Part shown: in pieces, positions 1 through 8,063 of the stretch
Position numbering within the stretch: position 1 is the first letter of the stretch
How the letters are laid out: every line of letters begins with the position of its first letter
Source: a virus
Reading direction: 5' to 3' (one strand)
Virus record (IMG/VR): IMGVR_UViG_3300024521_000002
Coordinates: 1 to 33,193 of that record
Length of the DNA stretch: 33,193 nt
Made by a program: the position numbers and the translations under genes
Notes under the pieces: model-generated
Told to the model about the DNA's origin: nothing
Seen by the model: only the letters and a program-made list of their open reading frames with translations
The model's database searches: none

Positions 1-1
1 A

Positions 2-100
2 TTGATGATTATTGGTGTATGTGCCGCTCTTGGTGTTGGTATGGGTTTAGCGGTAAAGATAATGTTGGTTATAATTTTATGGGGTGATAAGAGTGAATAG
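2..100 (+). CDS. C-terminal part of a small hydrophobic protein
   Basis: An open frame runs from the window edge to TAG at 98-100. It encodes a strongly hydrophobic stretch (Leu/Ile/Val/Ala/Gly) followed by a short polar tail, WGDKSE. This looks like one membrane helix. An internal ATG at position 5 could start a 31-residue protein, but the frame is also open to the edge, so the true start may lie upstream. The next gene starts inside it, as in the rest of this cluster. Function unknown. Confidence 0.45.
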   Translation: MMIIGVCAALGVGMGLAVKIMLVIILWGDKSE

Positions 101-197
101 ATTTAAGAATAAATTTGAGGCCATAGCATTTTACGTAGTGGTAGTGGTAACTGCTGGCGTTTGGTTGTATGCGTTTGAATTGCTGGGGTGGATATGA
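93..197 (+). CDS. 34-aa single-helix membrane protein
   Basis: This gene has a GTG start at 93, which overlaps the end of the previous frame, and TGA at 195-197. The product has a basic N-terminus (MNRFKNKFE) and then one hydrophobic segment rich in Val, Tyr and Trp, giving a predicted single-pass inner-membrane peptide with the basic end inside. Its stop overlaps the start of the next gene in an ATGA arrangement, which indicates translational coupling. No family is recognised. It could be a small regulator of lysis or membrane function, but nothing in the sequence decides this. Confidence 0.5.
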   Translation: MNRFKNKFEAIAFYVVVVVTAGVWLYAFELLGWI

Positions 198-403
198 TGA
201 ATAGATATGATTTTTTTGTGTATTGCGCATTGTTTTGCGTGTATGTTCTTGTTGGGTGGCTGACGCCGCTAGCTATGATCGGCGGGTTTGATAATAGATG
301 GTTTAACGTCATTGCTTTTCATTCGTTTATCTTGGCTATTGTTGGGTTTCTTTTTGCGGTCAGTTACGCAGCTAGTAAATCAAAAAACTTTAGGGGTTAT
401 TAA
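194..403 (+). CDS. 69-aa membrane protein with two predicted helices
   Basis: I chose ATG 194 because it overlaps the previous TGA (ATGA) and follows the GGGGTGG ribosome-binding stretch at 185-191; ATG 197 is nearly as good. The product has a short polar N-terminus, a first hydrophobic helix around residues 7-28, a short loop with Asp/Asn/Arg, a second helix around residues 38-60 and a basic C-terminal tail (SKSKNFRGY). It is one of several small membrane proteins in the 1-1395 cluster. Function unknown; a holin-like role is possible only by size and topology. Confidence 0.6.
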   Translation: MMNRYDFFVYCALFCVYVLVGWLTPLAMIGGFDNRWFNVIAFHSFILAIVGFLFAVSYAASKSKNFRGY

Positions 404-535
404 ATGAAGCTAAATAAAATATCACTACTAATTAAGTCACAAGTTAACCCGCCAAAGTCTGATAATGACCTGTACAGCGATGCCTTGTATGTGTTTATTA
501 GTCGATTGATAGAGGGAAGTTATGCGATTAGATAG
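404..535 (+). CDS. 43-aa hypothetical protein
   Basis: ATG 404 directly follows the TAA of the previous gene and the frame closes at TAG 533-535. The product is a mixed polar sequence without a membrane segment. Its support is the gap-free packing with neighbours on both sides: the next gene starts inside it at 522. No family is recognised. Confidence 0.45.
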   Translation: MKLNKISLLIKSQVNPPKSDNDLYSDALYVFISRLIEGSYAIR

Positions 536-683
536 ATGGTTACTCGTTATTGTTTTTTATGTGTCAGTTAATGCTATTGACTTGATTAAAATGGCGCTCG
601 GCTTTTCAGATATGGGTAGTCAGGAGCTTAATTTATTAATTGCCTTTGTTTGCGCTTGGTGTAAGGACGGAAGTTATGAATAA
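522..683 (+). CDS. 53-aa membrane protein
   Basis: ATG 522 lies inside the end of the preceding gene and is preceded by GAGGGAAG at 512-519, a good ribosome-binding site. The N-terminal half is hydrophobic (WLLVIVFYVSVNAIDLI) and a second hydrophobic patch (LNLLIAFVCAW) occurs near the C-terminus, consistent with one or two membrane helices. TAA at 681-683 lies just inside the next gene. Function unknown. Confidence 0.5.
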   Translation: MRLDRWLLVIVFYVSVNAIDLIKMALGFSDMGSQELNLLIAFVCAWCKDGSYE

Positions 684-945
684 CTGCGAAAAGAAATTAG
701 ACGCGCTTATTGATGCGTTAGGATTTGATGTTGAAGAGGTGATTGGTGATGTGTTTATGGGGAGGTATTCAGGCCGGGACATACATGACAAACAGGTCGT
801 TGATTACAAACTAACTAAACGAACCTACAGCAAGAAGCAATCACTTCACAGAATTGTACGCGCGTATGAAAAAGGCGATATAACAGCCGCCAAAATGATT
901 AGGGATGTGATGTGGGCGGAGGGGCTAACAGATGAAGAAATTTAA
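676..945 (+). CDS. 89-aa hypothetical cytoplasmic protein
   Basis: ATG 676 is the start (MNNCEKKLDAL). It follows GGACGGAAG at 666-674, and the longer frame back to a TTG at 640 runs through the previous gene. The product is charged and soluble with predicted helices at both ends; the centre is basic (LTKRTYSKKQ), which could suit nucleic-acid binding. It overlaps the next gene by 14 bases. No family is recognised. Confidence 0.6.
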   Translation: MNNCEKKLDALIDALGFDVEEVIGDVFMGRYSGRDIHDKQVVDYKLTKRTYSKKQSLHRIVRAYEKGDITAAKMIRDVMWAEGLTDEEI

Positions 946-1108
946 CGCAGGCGATCTATCAAAGAAGCCTTCAGAAGTATTCGAAGCCGCAAGAGTTGAG
1001 GGTGCAATTATTCAGCATAAGGATAGGCAGGGTAAAGTTGTTGAAGAGTTTGTGTTTGTGACTAAAGATAAATACATGGGTATTAATGATATAAAGGGTG
1101 ATTTATGA
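932..1108 (+). CDS. 58-aa protein, possible Phd/YefM-like antitoxin fold
   Basis: ATG 932 lies in the tail of the previous gene behind GGCGGAGGGG at 915-924. The layout of the protein (an N-terminal helix with SKKPSEVFEAAR, then a strand pair ending in VFVTKDKYM) resembles the Phd/prevent-host-death fold, in which an N-terminal helix set and hairpin bind DNA and the tail binds a toxin. Here the tail is very short and no RelE- or Doc-like toxin adjoins. It may be a lone DNA-binding regulator. The resemblance is judged by eye only, so the function is uncertain. Confidence 0.4.
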   Translation: MKKFNAGDLSKKPSEVFEAARVEGAIIQHKDRQGKVVEEFVFVTKDKYMGINDIKGDL

Positions 1109-1317
1109 ATAAATACAAAGTGTTGTTTTTTGGGTTGCTTTTTATTGTCTATATTATTCTTGCGTGGGTGCTAGTTCCGGCAATGAAAGTGCCTGATGTT
1201 AGCTACCTTACGCACGTTGCTTTTGCTCACTTACTTGTGGTGACTGCGTACATATCTAACTCTATTGTAAATGTTTTTTTGTGGTTGTACGGCAAGGCGT
1301 TTGATAAGGGGTGGTGA
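1105..1317 (+). CDS. 70-aa membrane protein with two predicted helices
   Basis: The start overlaps the preceding stop (ATGA at 1105-1108). The product has a short basic N-terminus (MNKYK), a long hydrophobic helix (residues 6-26), a loop and a second hydrophobic helix around residues 38-62, ending in a basic tail. Its size and topology echo the protein at 194-403, and both may belong to one family of paired small membrane proteins. Function unknown. Confidence 0.55.
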   Translation: MNKYKVLFFGLLFIVYIILAWVLVPAMKVPDVSYLTHVAFAHLLVVTAYISNSIVNVFLWLYGKAFDKGW

Positions 1318-1320
1318 TTT

Positions 1321-1395
1321 ATGAAAGTAACGCAAGATGAGATAGAGCGAGCCGCCTTTGTTATTGGCTTGATACTTATATATTTAATTAGTTAA
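1321..1395 (+). CDS. 24-aa single-helix peptide
   Basis: ATG 1321 follows the previous stop by three bases and is preceded by AAGGGGTGG at 1306-1314. The product is a charged N-terminus (KVTQDEIER) followed by a hydrophobic helix (AFVIGLILIYLI). It is the last gene before the terminator at 1400-1422. It is a very short frame, so it is called mainly from its ribosome-binding site and position. Confidence 0.4.
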   Translation: MKVTQDEIERAAFVIGLILIYLIS

Positions 1396-1399
1396 CACG

Positions 1400-1422
1400 A
1401 AGCCCCTTGATTGGGGTTTTTT
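1400..1422 (+). terminator. Rho-independent terminator after the small-gene cluster
   Basis: AAGCCCC and GGGGTTTT form a stem around a TTGAT loop and are followed by a T run. It separates the 1-1395 cluster from the structural genes. Confidence 0.75.
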
Positions 1423-1508
1423 ATTGCCCGAATTTTATTTGATACCCTCGCAACACGCACCGAATTAATAACGCTCCCATTCAAAATAACCGAATTATAT
1501 ACAGGTAT

Positions 1509-1537
1509 TTGCTAGTCAAGCGAATTAGTTGTAAAAT
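1509..1537 (+). promoter_or_regulatory. Candidate promoter for the scaffold-coat genes
   Basis: TTGCTA at 1509-1514 and TAAAAT at 1532-1537 are separated by 17 bases, close to sigma-70 consensus. The site lies downstream of the terminator at 1400 and 63 bases before the scaffold ATG. A CGAATTA motif at 1521-1527 sits in the spacer, and further copies lie upstream at 1491, 1461 and (partial) 1429. Confidence 0.5.
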
Positions 1538-1599
1538 AAACTTCAAAGGTTTACTCAACGCCTAAAGTTGAGGCTAAAATTCTCCGAAAGGTGCTTAAA

Positions 1600-2406
1600 A
1601 TGTCAGATGAAAATAACGAAGGTATAGTTATGCCTGCTGTGGTTAGTGATAAACCGATTACAGAAGAAATAATCCAACCTGAAATTATCGCTGAGTCATC
1701 CCCAGCTAGTGAAGAAAATCACGAACAAAAATCAAATGGGGTTCAAGGTCGTATTAATGACTTGACGGCAAAACGATACAAAGAAGAACGACGCGCAAAC
1801 GAGGCCGAACAAGAGTTAGCTACATTAAAAGCTCAGTACGCCACACAAACGCCAGCCGTTCAATCAGCGCAAGATAACGCGCCCGTATTGCCTGAAGATA
1901 TATACGATGAAGAAGCTATGCGGAAATATCATACTGATAGCGCAACGTATACTAATACAGTTGCTCAGAATGCCGCTAAGTCTCAATTTGAAACCCAACA
2001 ACAAGCGAGTGTGCAACAAGCTCAAAACGCGAAGCATCAAGCTAATATTGACACTTACGCATCTAACGCAACACGCGATGGTGTGGACTTTGACAAGCTA
2101 GCAATTGCCGAGCAAACGCTCAAACAAAATGGACTTAGCAAAGAATTAGGTAATTACTTATTAAGTGACCCTAACGGCGCTAAGATAGTAGAGTATCTTA
2201 ATGATAACCCTGCTGAAATGCATGAAGTATTAAAGTTAGATCCCGTATCTGCTGGCATACGCATTGCCACTGAAGTTAAAGCAAAAGCTTTGTCGCAAAC
2301 TCCTAAAGTATCTGGCGCGCCCGATCCTATCCCTGAAGTGACAGGTGGTGGGTATGTTGCAGTTGATGACTTCGACAAGAAATACCCTGGCGCAGTAATA
2401 ATTTAA
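1600..2406 (+). CDS. Scaffolding protein (P22 gp8 role)
   Basis: This 268-residue acidic protein lies directly before the coat gene, the position of the scaffold in P22-type phages. ATG 1600 (MSDENNEG) is preferred over GTG 1591 because GAAAGGTG at 1585-1592 gives a good ribosome-binding site. Residues about 50-85 form a charged helical or coiled-coil segment (GRINDLTAKRYKEERRAN), followed by a Gln/Ala-rich helical middle and a C-terminal part ending DDFDKKYPGAVII. In P22 the scaffold guides procapsid assembly and leaves before packaging is complete. P22 gp8 is about 303 residues. The assignment rests on position and composition rather than clear residue matches. Confidence 0.75.
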   Translation: MSDENNEGIVMPAVVSDKPITEEIIQPEIIAESSPASEENHEQKSNGVQGRINDLTAKRYKEERRANEAEQELATLKAQYATQTPAVQSAQDNAPVLPEDIYDEEAMRKYHTDSATYTNTVAQNAAKSQFETQQQASVQQAQNAKHQANIDTYASNATRDGVDFDKLAIAEQTLKQNGLSKELGNYLLSDPNGAKIVEYLNDNPAEMHEVLKLDPVSAGIRIATEVKAKALSQTPKVSGAPDPIPEVTGGGYVAVDDFDKKYPGAVII

Positions 2407-2426
2407 CTCCTTAAGGAATACATACA

Positions 2427-3707
2427 ATGGCTAATAATTACCAAAGCAATACAAACGAGAAGCTTTTACGTAGCTTCATTAAAGGCTTCGAGTCTAGCAC
2501 TGTTTTATTAAATACAGTGTCTAAGCAATTAGTAAATGACATCGATGCTTCAACCGGCGCAGGTGCTACACCTGTTAAAATGAAACGCCCTACACAATAC
2601 AAGCCTGTACGCTCTGCTGATGGTGATTTAACGTCAACAACTGCAAACCCTGTACAAGTTGGTTCTGTTTACGGCCATGTTTCAGCTAACGGTTATATCA
2701 CTGTTTACGTTGAAAACACGCAAGTAGAAGAAGCGTTAGAAACCGATCAACTAGATGCATTATTGATGCCTATCGCAGAAGATATGGTTATCACGTGTGA
2801 ATCTGAATTAGCGCAGTACATGACTCGTGCGGCTCAGTTACATTCAGGAACTGCTGGTGTTTCAATCGCCAAATGGTCTGATATTGCTAACGCAGGCGCT
2901 TTGTTTAAAGAAATTGGCGCTCCTGCTGGTAAAAAGTATGCGGCTATCAATTCTTTTGATGAAACAGTTTTAGCTGACTTACAAACTCAGTTAGGCGTTA
3001 ACCCTGAAGTAAATCAAGCATGGAATGATGCGGTTATTAAAACTGGCTTTGCTGGTTTAAACCAAGTTATGACTACTAATAACCTTGATGAGTATGCTTC
3101 TGGTGTTCCAGGTACTGCCATTACGTTAGCGGCTACTCCGGCGGCAACCTACGTAACATATAAAGATAGCTACCAAATGTCTTTATCGTTAACGGGTTTA
3201 ACTGTAACAACTGGTACACTTAAAGCTGGTCAACAATTATCATTCCCTGCATCTTCTTTATTGAATATGCGTAATGGTAAAGTAGTTCGTAAGAGTGGTA
3301 CTGCTGTTCCATTTACTGCAACCGTATTAGCTGACGTTACTGCTGATGGCTCTGGTAATGCTACTGTGTTGGTTTCTGGTGCGGCTATCTTTGAAACTGA
3401 CGGGGCATACAACACTGTAAGCGCCGCGTTAACTTCAGGTGATACTGTAACGGTAATTGATGGCGCTACTTCGGTAGATAAACGTCCTGCACTTGCATAC
3501 TGTGAAGGTTTTGTTGGTATGGGTTCGGTCGTTCTTCCTAAGTTACACTCGATTGATTCAAATATCATCAACCATAAAGGTGTTAGTATTCGCGTTCATC
3601 GCTTCAGTGATGGCTTAGGTAACAAAAACCGTTACCGTTTTGATATCTTACCAACGTTCGCCACTTTCAATCCAAGCTGGGGCATCCAGTTGGAAGGAAC
3701 TGCATAA
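2427..3707 (+). CDS. Major coat protein, P22 gp5 family
   Basis: At 426 residues it is almost the length of P22 coat (430). It builds the capsid shell. The start MANNYQSNTNEKLL and the stretch NGYITVYVENTQVEEALETD match the HK97-fold coat of P22-like phages, and the C-terminal part (KGVSIRVHRFSDG) also fits. Residues about 222-345 form a beta-rich Thr/Ser/Ala/Gly insertion (TGTLKAGQQLSF, then SGDTVTVIDG) that corresponds to the I-domain inserted in P22 coat. ATG 2427 is 20 bases after the scaffold stop, behind TTAAGGAA. A terminator follows at 3739, so coat and scaffold can be transcribed as a unit. Confidence 0.93.
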   Translation: MANNYQSNTNEKLLRSFIKGFESSTVLLNTVSKQLVNDIDASTGAGATPVKMKRPTQYKPVRSADGDLTSTTANPVQVGSVYGHVSANGYITVYVENTQVEEALETDQLDALLMPIAEDMVITCESELAQYMTRAAQLHSGTAGVSIAKWSDIANAGALFKEIGAPAGKKYAAINSFDETVLADLQTQLGVNPEVNQAWNDAVIKTGFAGLNQVMTTNNLDEYASGVPGTAITLAATPAATYVTYKDSYQMSLSLTGLTVTTGTLKAGQQLSFPASSLLNMRNGKVVRKSGTAVPFTATVLADVTADGSGNATVLVSGAAIFETDGAYNTVSAALTSGDTVTVIDGATSVDKRPALAYCEGFVGMGSVVLPKLHSIDSNIINHKGVSIRVHRFSDGLGNKNRYRFDILPTFATFNPSWGIQLEGTA

Positions 3708-3738
3708 GTTTAAAAACTTATCAATTGGTGTTATTATT

Positions 3739-3766
3739 AAGGGACTTTAAACAGTCCCTTTTTTTT
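3739..3766 (+). terminator. Rho-independent terminator after coat
   Basis: AAGGGACT (3739-3746) pairs with AGTCCCTT (3753-3760) and is followed by a long T run. It probably damps transcription of the tail genes relative to coat and scaffold. Confidence 0.85.
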
Positions 3767-3776
3767 GGAGCTAAAA

Positions 3777-3944
3777 ATGACGAACGTTACACACATGACA
3801 ATGCTTAAGTATTCAACAAATGAGCAGGGTTACTTTCAAGTAGTGACTAATTCAGATAATAAAAAAGAATTAGAGGCGCTTGGTTTTGTTGATCACATTG
3901 ACAAGGTAAAGGCCCCGACTAAATCAAAAGCGCGAGCAAGTTAA
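3777..3944 (+). CDS. 55-aa hypothetical protein between coat and gp4-like gene
   Basis: ATG 3777 follows TGGAG at 3766-3770, and TAA lies one base before the next gene. The short product has a mixed N-terminal part (LKYSTNEQGYFQVVT) and a Lys/Ala-rich basic tail (KAPTKSKARAS). It lies where some P22-like phages carry a small head-decoration or joining gene, but no family is recognised. Confidence 0.6.
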   Translation: MTNVTHMTMLKYSTNEQGYFQVVTNSDNKKELEALGFVDHIDKVKAPTKSKARAS

Positions 3945-3945
3945 T

Positions 3946-4665
3946 ATGCCTAAAAAAATAGACTTAGTTAATGGTGCTTACCAGTTAATTAGAATTAGCG
4001 GATTGACCAGCGTGGCTATCCCTGAAGAAACCATCATCGGCTTGCAAGTCTCTGATGATTTAGCGGGCGAGTTATCCACAACATTGAACACAGGTTATAT
4101 ACAGCCTACAGAGTACGGGCAAAGCGACCCTAATGATTACTCAGGCTTAACCGTTCAAACTGCCGGCCCATTTAAAAAACTATTAGCTATGGAGTTGGTT
4201 GATTTTTTTGGTAAGCAGATTCCTATGTCGCTTAAGGGAAATGCAGATAAGGGGCTTCGCTCATTAGAGCAATTACTCGTTAATGTATTGCCTATGCAAA
4301 ACCCTGGCACTTTGCCTATCGGGTCTGGTAATGAGTGGGACTATCGCAGTGATAAATTCTACCCTGAACCTATTAGCGATGATGGCGCAGAGTACCACTA
4401 CAAAACTGACGTGTTCCCGTTTTACAAAGACTGGTCACAATGGCTGGCTGGTGCGGCCACCTTAGTTAGTGTTGAGTATGACTTTGATGCTGGCGTTGTT
4501 TTATCTAATGAGATTATTGTTGATAATACATCAACGGTAACAGTTGGTTTCTCCACTGTCGGACAGTTTACTTTATGCGCCAAGGCTACCGATTCAGGCG
4601 GCAATGTTAAAAGTGTAAAAGTTATATATAACGTTATAAAGTGTAAAAATAACTACTACCCATAA
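3946..4665 (+). CDS. Tail accessory factor, P22 gp4-like
   Basis: The 239-residue protein begins with the P22 gp4-type region: residues 1-30 (VNGAYQLIRISGLTSVAIPEE), then GQSDPNDYSGL and GPFKKLLAMELVDFFGKQIP. In P22, gp4 assembles under the portal after packaging and forms the first ring of the closed tail tube. The C-terminal 80 residues (from about VSVEYDFDAGVVLSN) look like a beta-sandwich (Ig-like) extension, so it is longer than P22 gp4 (about 166 residues). It sits in the canonical order coat, gp4, gp10. Family confidence is good; the role of the extra domain is inference. Confidence 0.85.
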   Translation: MPKKIDLVNGAYQLIRISGLTSVAIPEETIIGLQVSDDLAGELSTTLNTGYIQPTEYGQSDPNDYSGLTVQTAGPFKKLLAMELVDFFGKQIPMSLKGNADKGLRSLEQLLVNVLPMQNPGTLPIGSGNEWDYRSDKFYPEPISDDGAEYHYKTDVFPFYKDWSQWLAGAATLVSVEYDFDAGVVLSNEIIVDNTSTVTVGFSTVGQFTLCAKATDSGGNVKSVKVIYNVIKCKNNYYP

Positions 4666-4676
4666 GAGATAAATTA

Positions 4677-6116
4677 ATGGCTTCAATACCGTTTATTAAA
4701 GGCGACAAAGCAGATAATAATACTGATTACCGAGACTCATTACCTGTAAATTACTATGCCGTATTGCGTAATATTTACGGTGAGCAAGGTTATATGCTCA
4801 ACTACTACGGGCTATCTAGTTTCGCCACTGGTCAAGGCATTAGTCGCGGCTCTATATGGGTAGCGCGTACCACCTTTGAAGGTCAATATAGAGTGTCGGG
4901 TCAGAAGTTAATTAAGATTGAAGATAGCGGCACTGCAACTGTTCTGGGCGATATACCCGGTACGAGTCAAGCATCATTAACTTACTCACTTAATAACTTG
5001 GCTATCGTTGCTGATGGAAGGTTATATTATTACAACCCAACGGCAGGGTTTAGACAGATTACAGATACAACAGTCGGCACCCCTATCGATATTGTATGGT
5101 CAGATTTTCGGTTTATCCTTACTGATGGCGAATACTTGTATCAGTCTAAAAGCTTAAATGAAGAAGAGTACGAGCCGTTAGATTTTCAAGGGTCGGACTT
5201 TCAACCAGACCAAATATGGGGCGTCGGCCTTAATGATGATAACGAGCTAATAGCGTTCAACGAGTTAACCACTGAATACTTTGTTAATACGGGCATCAAT
5301 AACACTACAGCCGTAGATCCTGTCACTGCTAACTTTTCATATTCACGCATACAATTAAAGGCGGTTAAGTCTGGTATTGTAGGGACTCACGCCAAAGCCG
5401 AACATAAAGATACTTGGTATGTACTATCAAGACGCGCAAACACTCAATACCAATTTACAATAATTCAATCGGGTTCGTCTGAGTCAATAACGAGCCGTGA
5501 AATTGAAAAGGTGCTTGCTACTTATACTGGTGATCAACTAGCAAAAACAGTTATAGAAGTATTCACCAAAGATAGCGTTACATGGATGATTGCCCACCTA
5601 CCTAATGAAACACTCGCTTATAATGACACTGTCGCTAAGAAGTTCGGCATTGAATTAGCTTGGTCTATATTGAAAACTGACGTACTTGGTAATGCCACCT
5701 ATCGCGGCAAGGATATGACCTATGACCCGCGTTTCAGTAAGTGGTGTATCGGTGATAAATTAGACGAGAAAATAGGCTTTCTTGATGACTCAGTGTGTAC
5801 GCATTACAGCGCAATAGTTGAAGGTATGCTATATACGCCTGTTATGGATATGGAGGCGCTTTCTATTGATCAACTAAGGGTTGAAACTATCCCAGGCATA
5901 TCACCAGATAATGACGCGACTGTATTTATATCTCGCTCAGAAGATTTGCGCATTAACGGCATGGAATGGACGGCAGAATACGGAACTAATCTTGACTACA
6001 ATAAAAACTTTGAGGTTAGGCGTTTAGGGTATGTTCGAAACAGCGTATCATTTAGATTAAGAACGGCTTCACGGTCAAGAATGGCATTTTGCCGTCTTGA
6101 TTTGCAGGCTTCATAA
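4677..6116 (+). CDS. Packaged-DNA stabilisation protein, P22 gp10-like
   Basis: The 479 residues are close to P22 gp10 (472). The N-terminus (ADNNTDYRDSLPVNYYAV) is the signature opening of this tail-hub family, and WSDFRFILTDGEYLYQS and SRRANTQYQFTI lie in the beta-propeller-like body. In P22, gp10 binds below the gp4 ring and closes the head with the needle. The start is 11 bases after the gp4-like stop, and its last base overlaps the following ATG (TAATGG). The order gp4, gp10 matches P22. Confidence 0.9.
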   Translation: MASIPFIKGDKADNNTDYRDSLPVNYYAVLRNIYGEQGYMLNYYGLSSFATGQGISRGSIWVARTTFEGQYRVSGQKLIKIEDSGTATVLGDIPGTSQASLTYSLNNLAIVADGRLYYYNPTAGFRQITDTTVGTPIDIVWSDFRFILTDGEYLYQSKSLNEEEYEPLDFQGSDFQPDQIWGVGLNDDNELIAFNELTTEYFVNTGINNTTAVDPVTANFSYSRIQLKAVKSGIVGTHAKAEHKDTWYVLSRRANTQYQFTIIQSGSSESITSREIEKVLATYTGDQLAKTVIEVFTKDSVTWMIAHLPNETLAYNDTVAKKFGIELAWSILKTDVLGNATYRGKDMTYDPRFSKWCIGDKLDEKIGFLDDSVCTHYSAIVEGMLYTPVMDMEALSIDQLRVETIPGISPDNDATVFISRSEDLRINGMEWTAEYGTNLDYNKNFEVRRLGYVRNSVSFRLRTASRSRMAFCRLDLQAS

Positions 6117-6451
6117 TGGCTGAACCTAGACGGATATCAACAAGGCGAGCGGTATTAAGTTACAGTCAGATAAAGGAAATGAATCCGCAATGGACTGATT
6201 TAATGGTAAAGGATTACCAAGGGATATTACAGGATTTTGCATTTACTGCTGATGAAGTGGATGGGTTAGAGGTTATTGTTTTTGAAAACAGCAATGATAT
6301 TGTTGAATTACAAGACTCTCATTACCCTAGTCTTTCAGCGCAAATGCAACAGATACAAAAACAATTAAAAGGCTTGGCAGAATTCACGATAGACACAAGC
6401 GGCTTTACAACTGATTTAAGCTTCATAACAACTGATAAGGTTATTGCCTAA
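6116..6451 (+). CDS. 111-aa tail-region protein, unknown family
   Basis: The ATG overlaps the gp10-like stop (TAATG). The protein starts MAEPRRISTRRAV, has a helical middle and a predicted coiled-coil around SLSAQMQQIQKQLKGLAEF, and ends in a Thr/Ile-rich stretch. It occupies the place of the P22 tail needle gp26, but is less than half its length. It could be a small tail accessory protein or half of a two-gene needle. I do not recognise a family. Confidence 0.65.
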   Translation: MAEPRRISTRRAVLSYSQIKEMNPQWTDLMVKDYQGILQDFAFTADEVDGLEVIVFENSNDIVELQDSHYPSLSAQMQQIQKQLKGLAEFTIDTSGFTTDLSFITTDKVIA

Positions 6452-7731
6452 TGGCTCAACAAAATATAATTATAGGTACTCAAGATGCCAAGCAAGGCGA
6501 TAATTTATTTACCGCTTTCACGAAAACACAAGCTAACTTTACCGAGCTTTATGCGGGGCTATCCGCACAGCCTCAAAATGTGATCGTAATAAATCAAGAG
6601 TCAGACTTTCCAACACAAGACGCGACAACTATCACTCTTGACGCAAACACACGGTTTTTTATTGGCAGTCAGTTTTCTACATCTAAATCATTTACTGTAC
6701 TAACTGGCGCGGATATATCGTCAATAGGCCCATTCTCCCTATCGGTAATTTATACCGGCACAGGGGTTATGTTTAATAGCTCAGTTGCTAGTTGGTCAAT
6801 GGCAGGGCTGGGGTACTCATGCACCAATGGGACTATATTTGGTTGCGCAGGCGTAGGTAATTTATTGTCTATGGTTGACTCTGTCTGTGTGTCTTCAGCT
6901 AATGTAGGGTCGTTTACAGATATCAGTCCTATAATGTCAAATAGTGGGTTTTTATCAATTACAGGGCAAGGGATAACGCTGGCCGGTTCAATAAATACCG
7001 TCTCTATAACAAGAATGCTTCATCAGTCAACTAACTCCGCACATGTGGCTGTTGATTTAGGTACGGCCACTATTGATAACTTAGAGATTAGCAACTTTGA
7101 ACCTGAAGCTCCCCTGGGCTCAGTGGCAATAAAAGGGCTAGCAAATAGCGCAAACATAAACGCGAACAGACTAGCGGTGGTTAGCTTATCAACACTGAAT
7201 GGCGGGGGCATGGCGGCAACATCAGGAATATTAAAGAACGATATACGATGGAATTTCACAGGAAACTCAGGAATAGGCAATACACAAAACGCAGGAGATT
7301 TATACTTAACCGGAGGAAGTGAAACGATAACAGTGGGCGGGATTGGTAATTGGTACGAAATAGGAACTCCATCAGTTGCCACTTGGGTCGGAGAGATAGC
7401 CGATAGATTTATAATTAATAGCGCGGGTTATTTGGAATATATAGGCGAAAGAGATATTGACATAGCCATAGAGGGCCGCGCCACAGTAGAGAAGTCTGGT
7501 GGTGGTTCTGATGTTTTAGAATGCCGGATAGCAAAGAATTGGACGGGAGCGACAACCGATTCAGGGCTAGAAAAAACAAGAGCACAAACACAAAACACAT
7601 CACCCACAACCGTACCTACAGGCGGGCTGGTTTCAGCATCTACAGGCGATAATTTTAGGGTGATATTCGCAAACTTAACAAGTACATCGAATATTATAGC
7701 AACAGTAACCAGCTTAGAGGCGTCAGGCTAA
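6451..7731 (+). CDS. Tail fibre/needle-type structural protein
   Basis: The N-terminus (MAQQNIIIGTQDAKQGDNLF, then TKTQANFTELYAG) is the widespread motif that opens many phage tail-fibre or virion-surface proteins. The 426-residue body is low in charge and rich in Ser, Thr, Gly and Ile with short repeated strands, typical of a beta-helix or beta-prism. The C-terminal part (ERDIDIAIEGRATVEKSGGG) resembles a compact beta-sandwich seen at fibre ends. It is translationally coupled to both neighbours by single-base overlaps. It probably forms a surface appendage near the tail hub; receptor specificity is not readable. Confidence 0.7.
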   Translation: MAQQNIIIGTQDAKQGDNLFTAFTKTQANFTELYAGLSAQPQNVIVINQESDFPTQDATTITLDANTRFFIGSQFSTSKSFTVLTGADISSIGPFSLSVIYTGTGVMFNSSVASWSMAGLGYSCTNGTIFGCAGVGNLLSMVDSVCVSSANVGSFTDISPIMSNSGFLSITGQGITLAGSINTVSITRMLHQSTNSAHVAVDLGTATIDNLEISNFEPEAPLGSVAIKGLANSANINANRLAVVSLSTLNGGGMAATSGILKNDIRWNFTGNSGIGNTQNAGDLYLTGGSETITVGGIGNWYEIGTPSVATWVGEIADRFIINSAGYLEYIGERDIDIAIEGRATVEKSGGGSDVLECRIAKNWTGATTDSGLEKTRAQTQNTSPTTVPTGGLVSASTGDNFRVIFANLTSTSNIIATVTSLEASG

Positions 7732-8057
7732 TGGCAACCAAACAAATAGTTGATAACTTTAAAAACACCACAGTAGACACGGTGCAAGTTGCATTTACCG
7801 CTACACTCCCTGTTGTTATAGAGGCGTTCACGGCAACCAACAATTCTACAGTTAACGCTAGCTATAAAGCTTACATTGTATCTGCTTCAGGAGTTGAACA
7901 GCCACAAGTACCCTTTACTGTAATCGTGTGGGGTGATAATGATTTTGGTCAAGGACTAGCTAATCAAGTCATTCCTGCTGGTGGTTATTTAAAAGTAGAA
8001 TCATCAGCTTTAGACTCTATATACTTTACTGTTTCTGGTAGAGAAGTTACGGGTTAA
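7731..8057 (+). CDS. 108-aa beta-rich virion protein
   Basis: The ATG overlaps the previous TAA. The product is a small all-beta protein (FTATLPVVIEAFTATNNSTV, then GYLKVESSALDSIYFTVSG), the style of phage tail-tip or head-decoration domains. It ends just before an extended -10 promoter and the ejection-protein genes. It probably partners the preceding fibre-like protein. Family not identified. Confidence 0.6.
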   Translation: MATKQIVDNFKNTTVDTVQVAFTATLPVVIEAFTATNNSTVNASYKAYIVSASGVEQPQVPFTVIVWGDNDFGQGLANQVIPAGGYLKVESSALDSIYFTVSGREVTG

Positions 8058-8063
8058 GTTACG

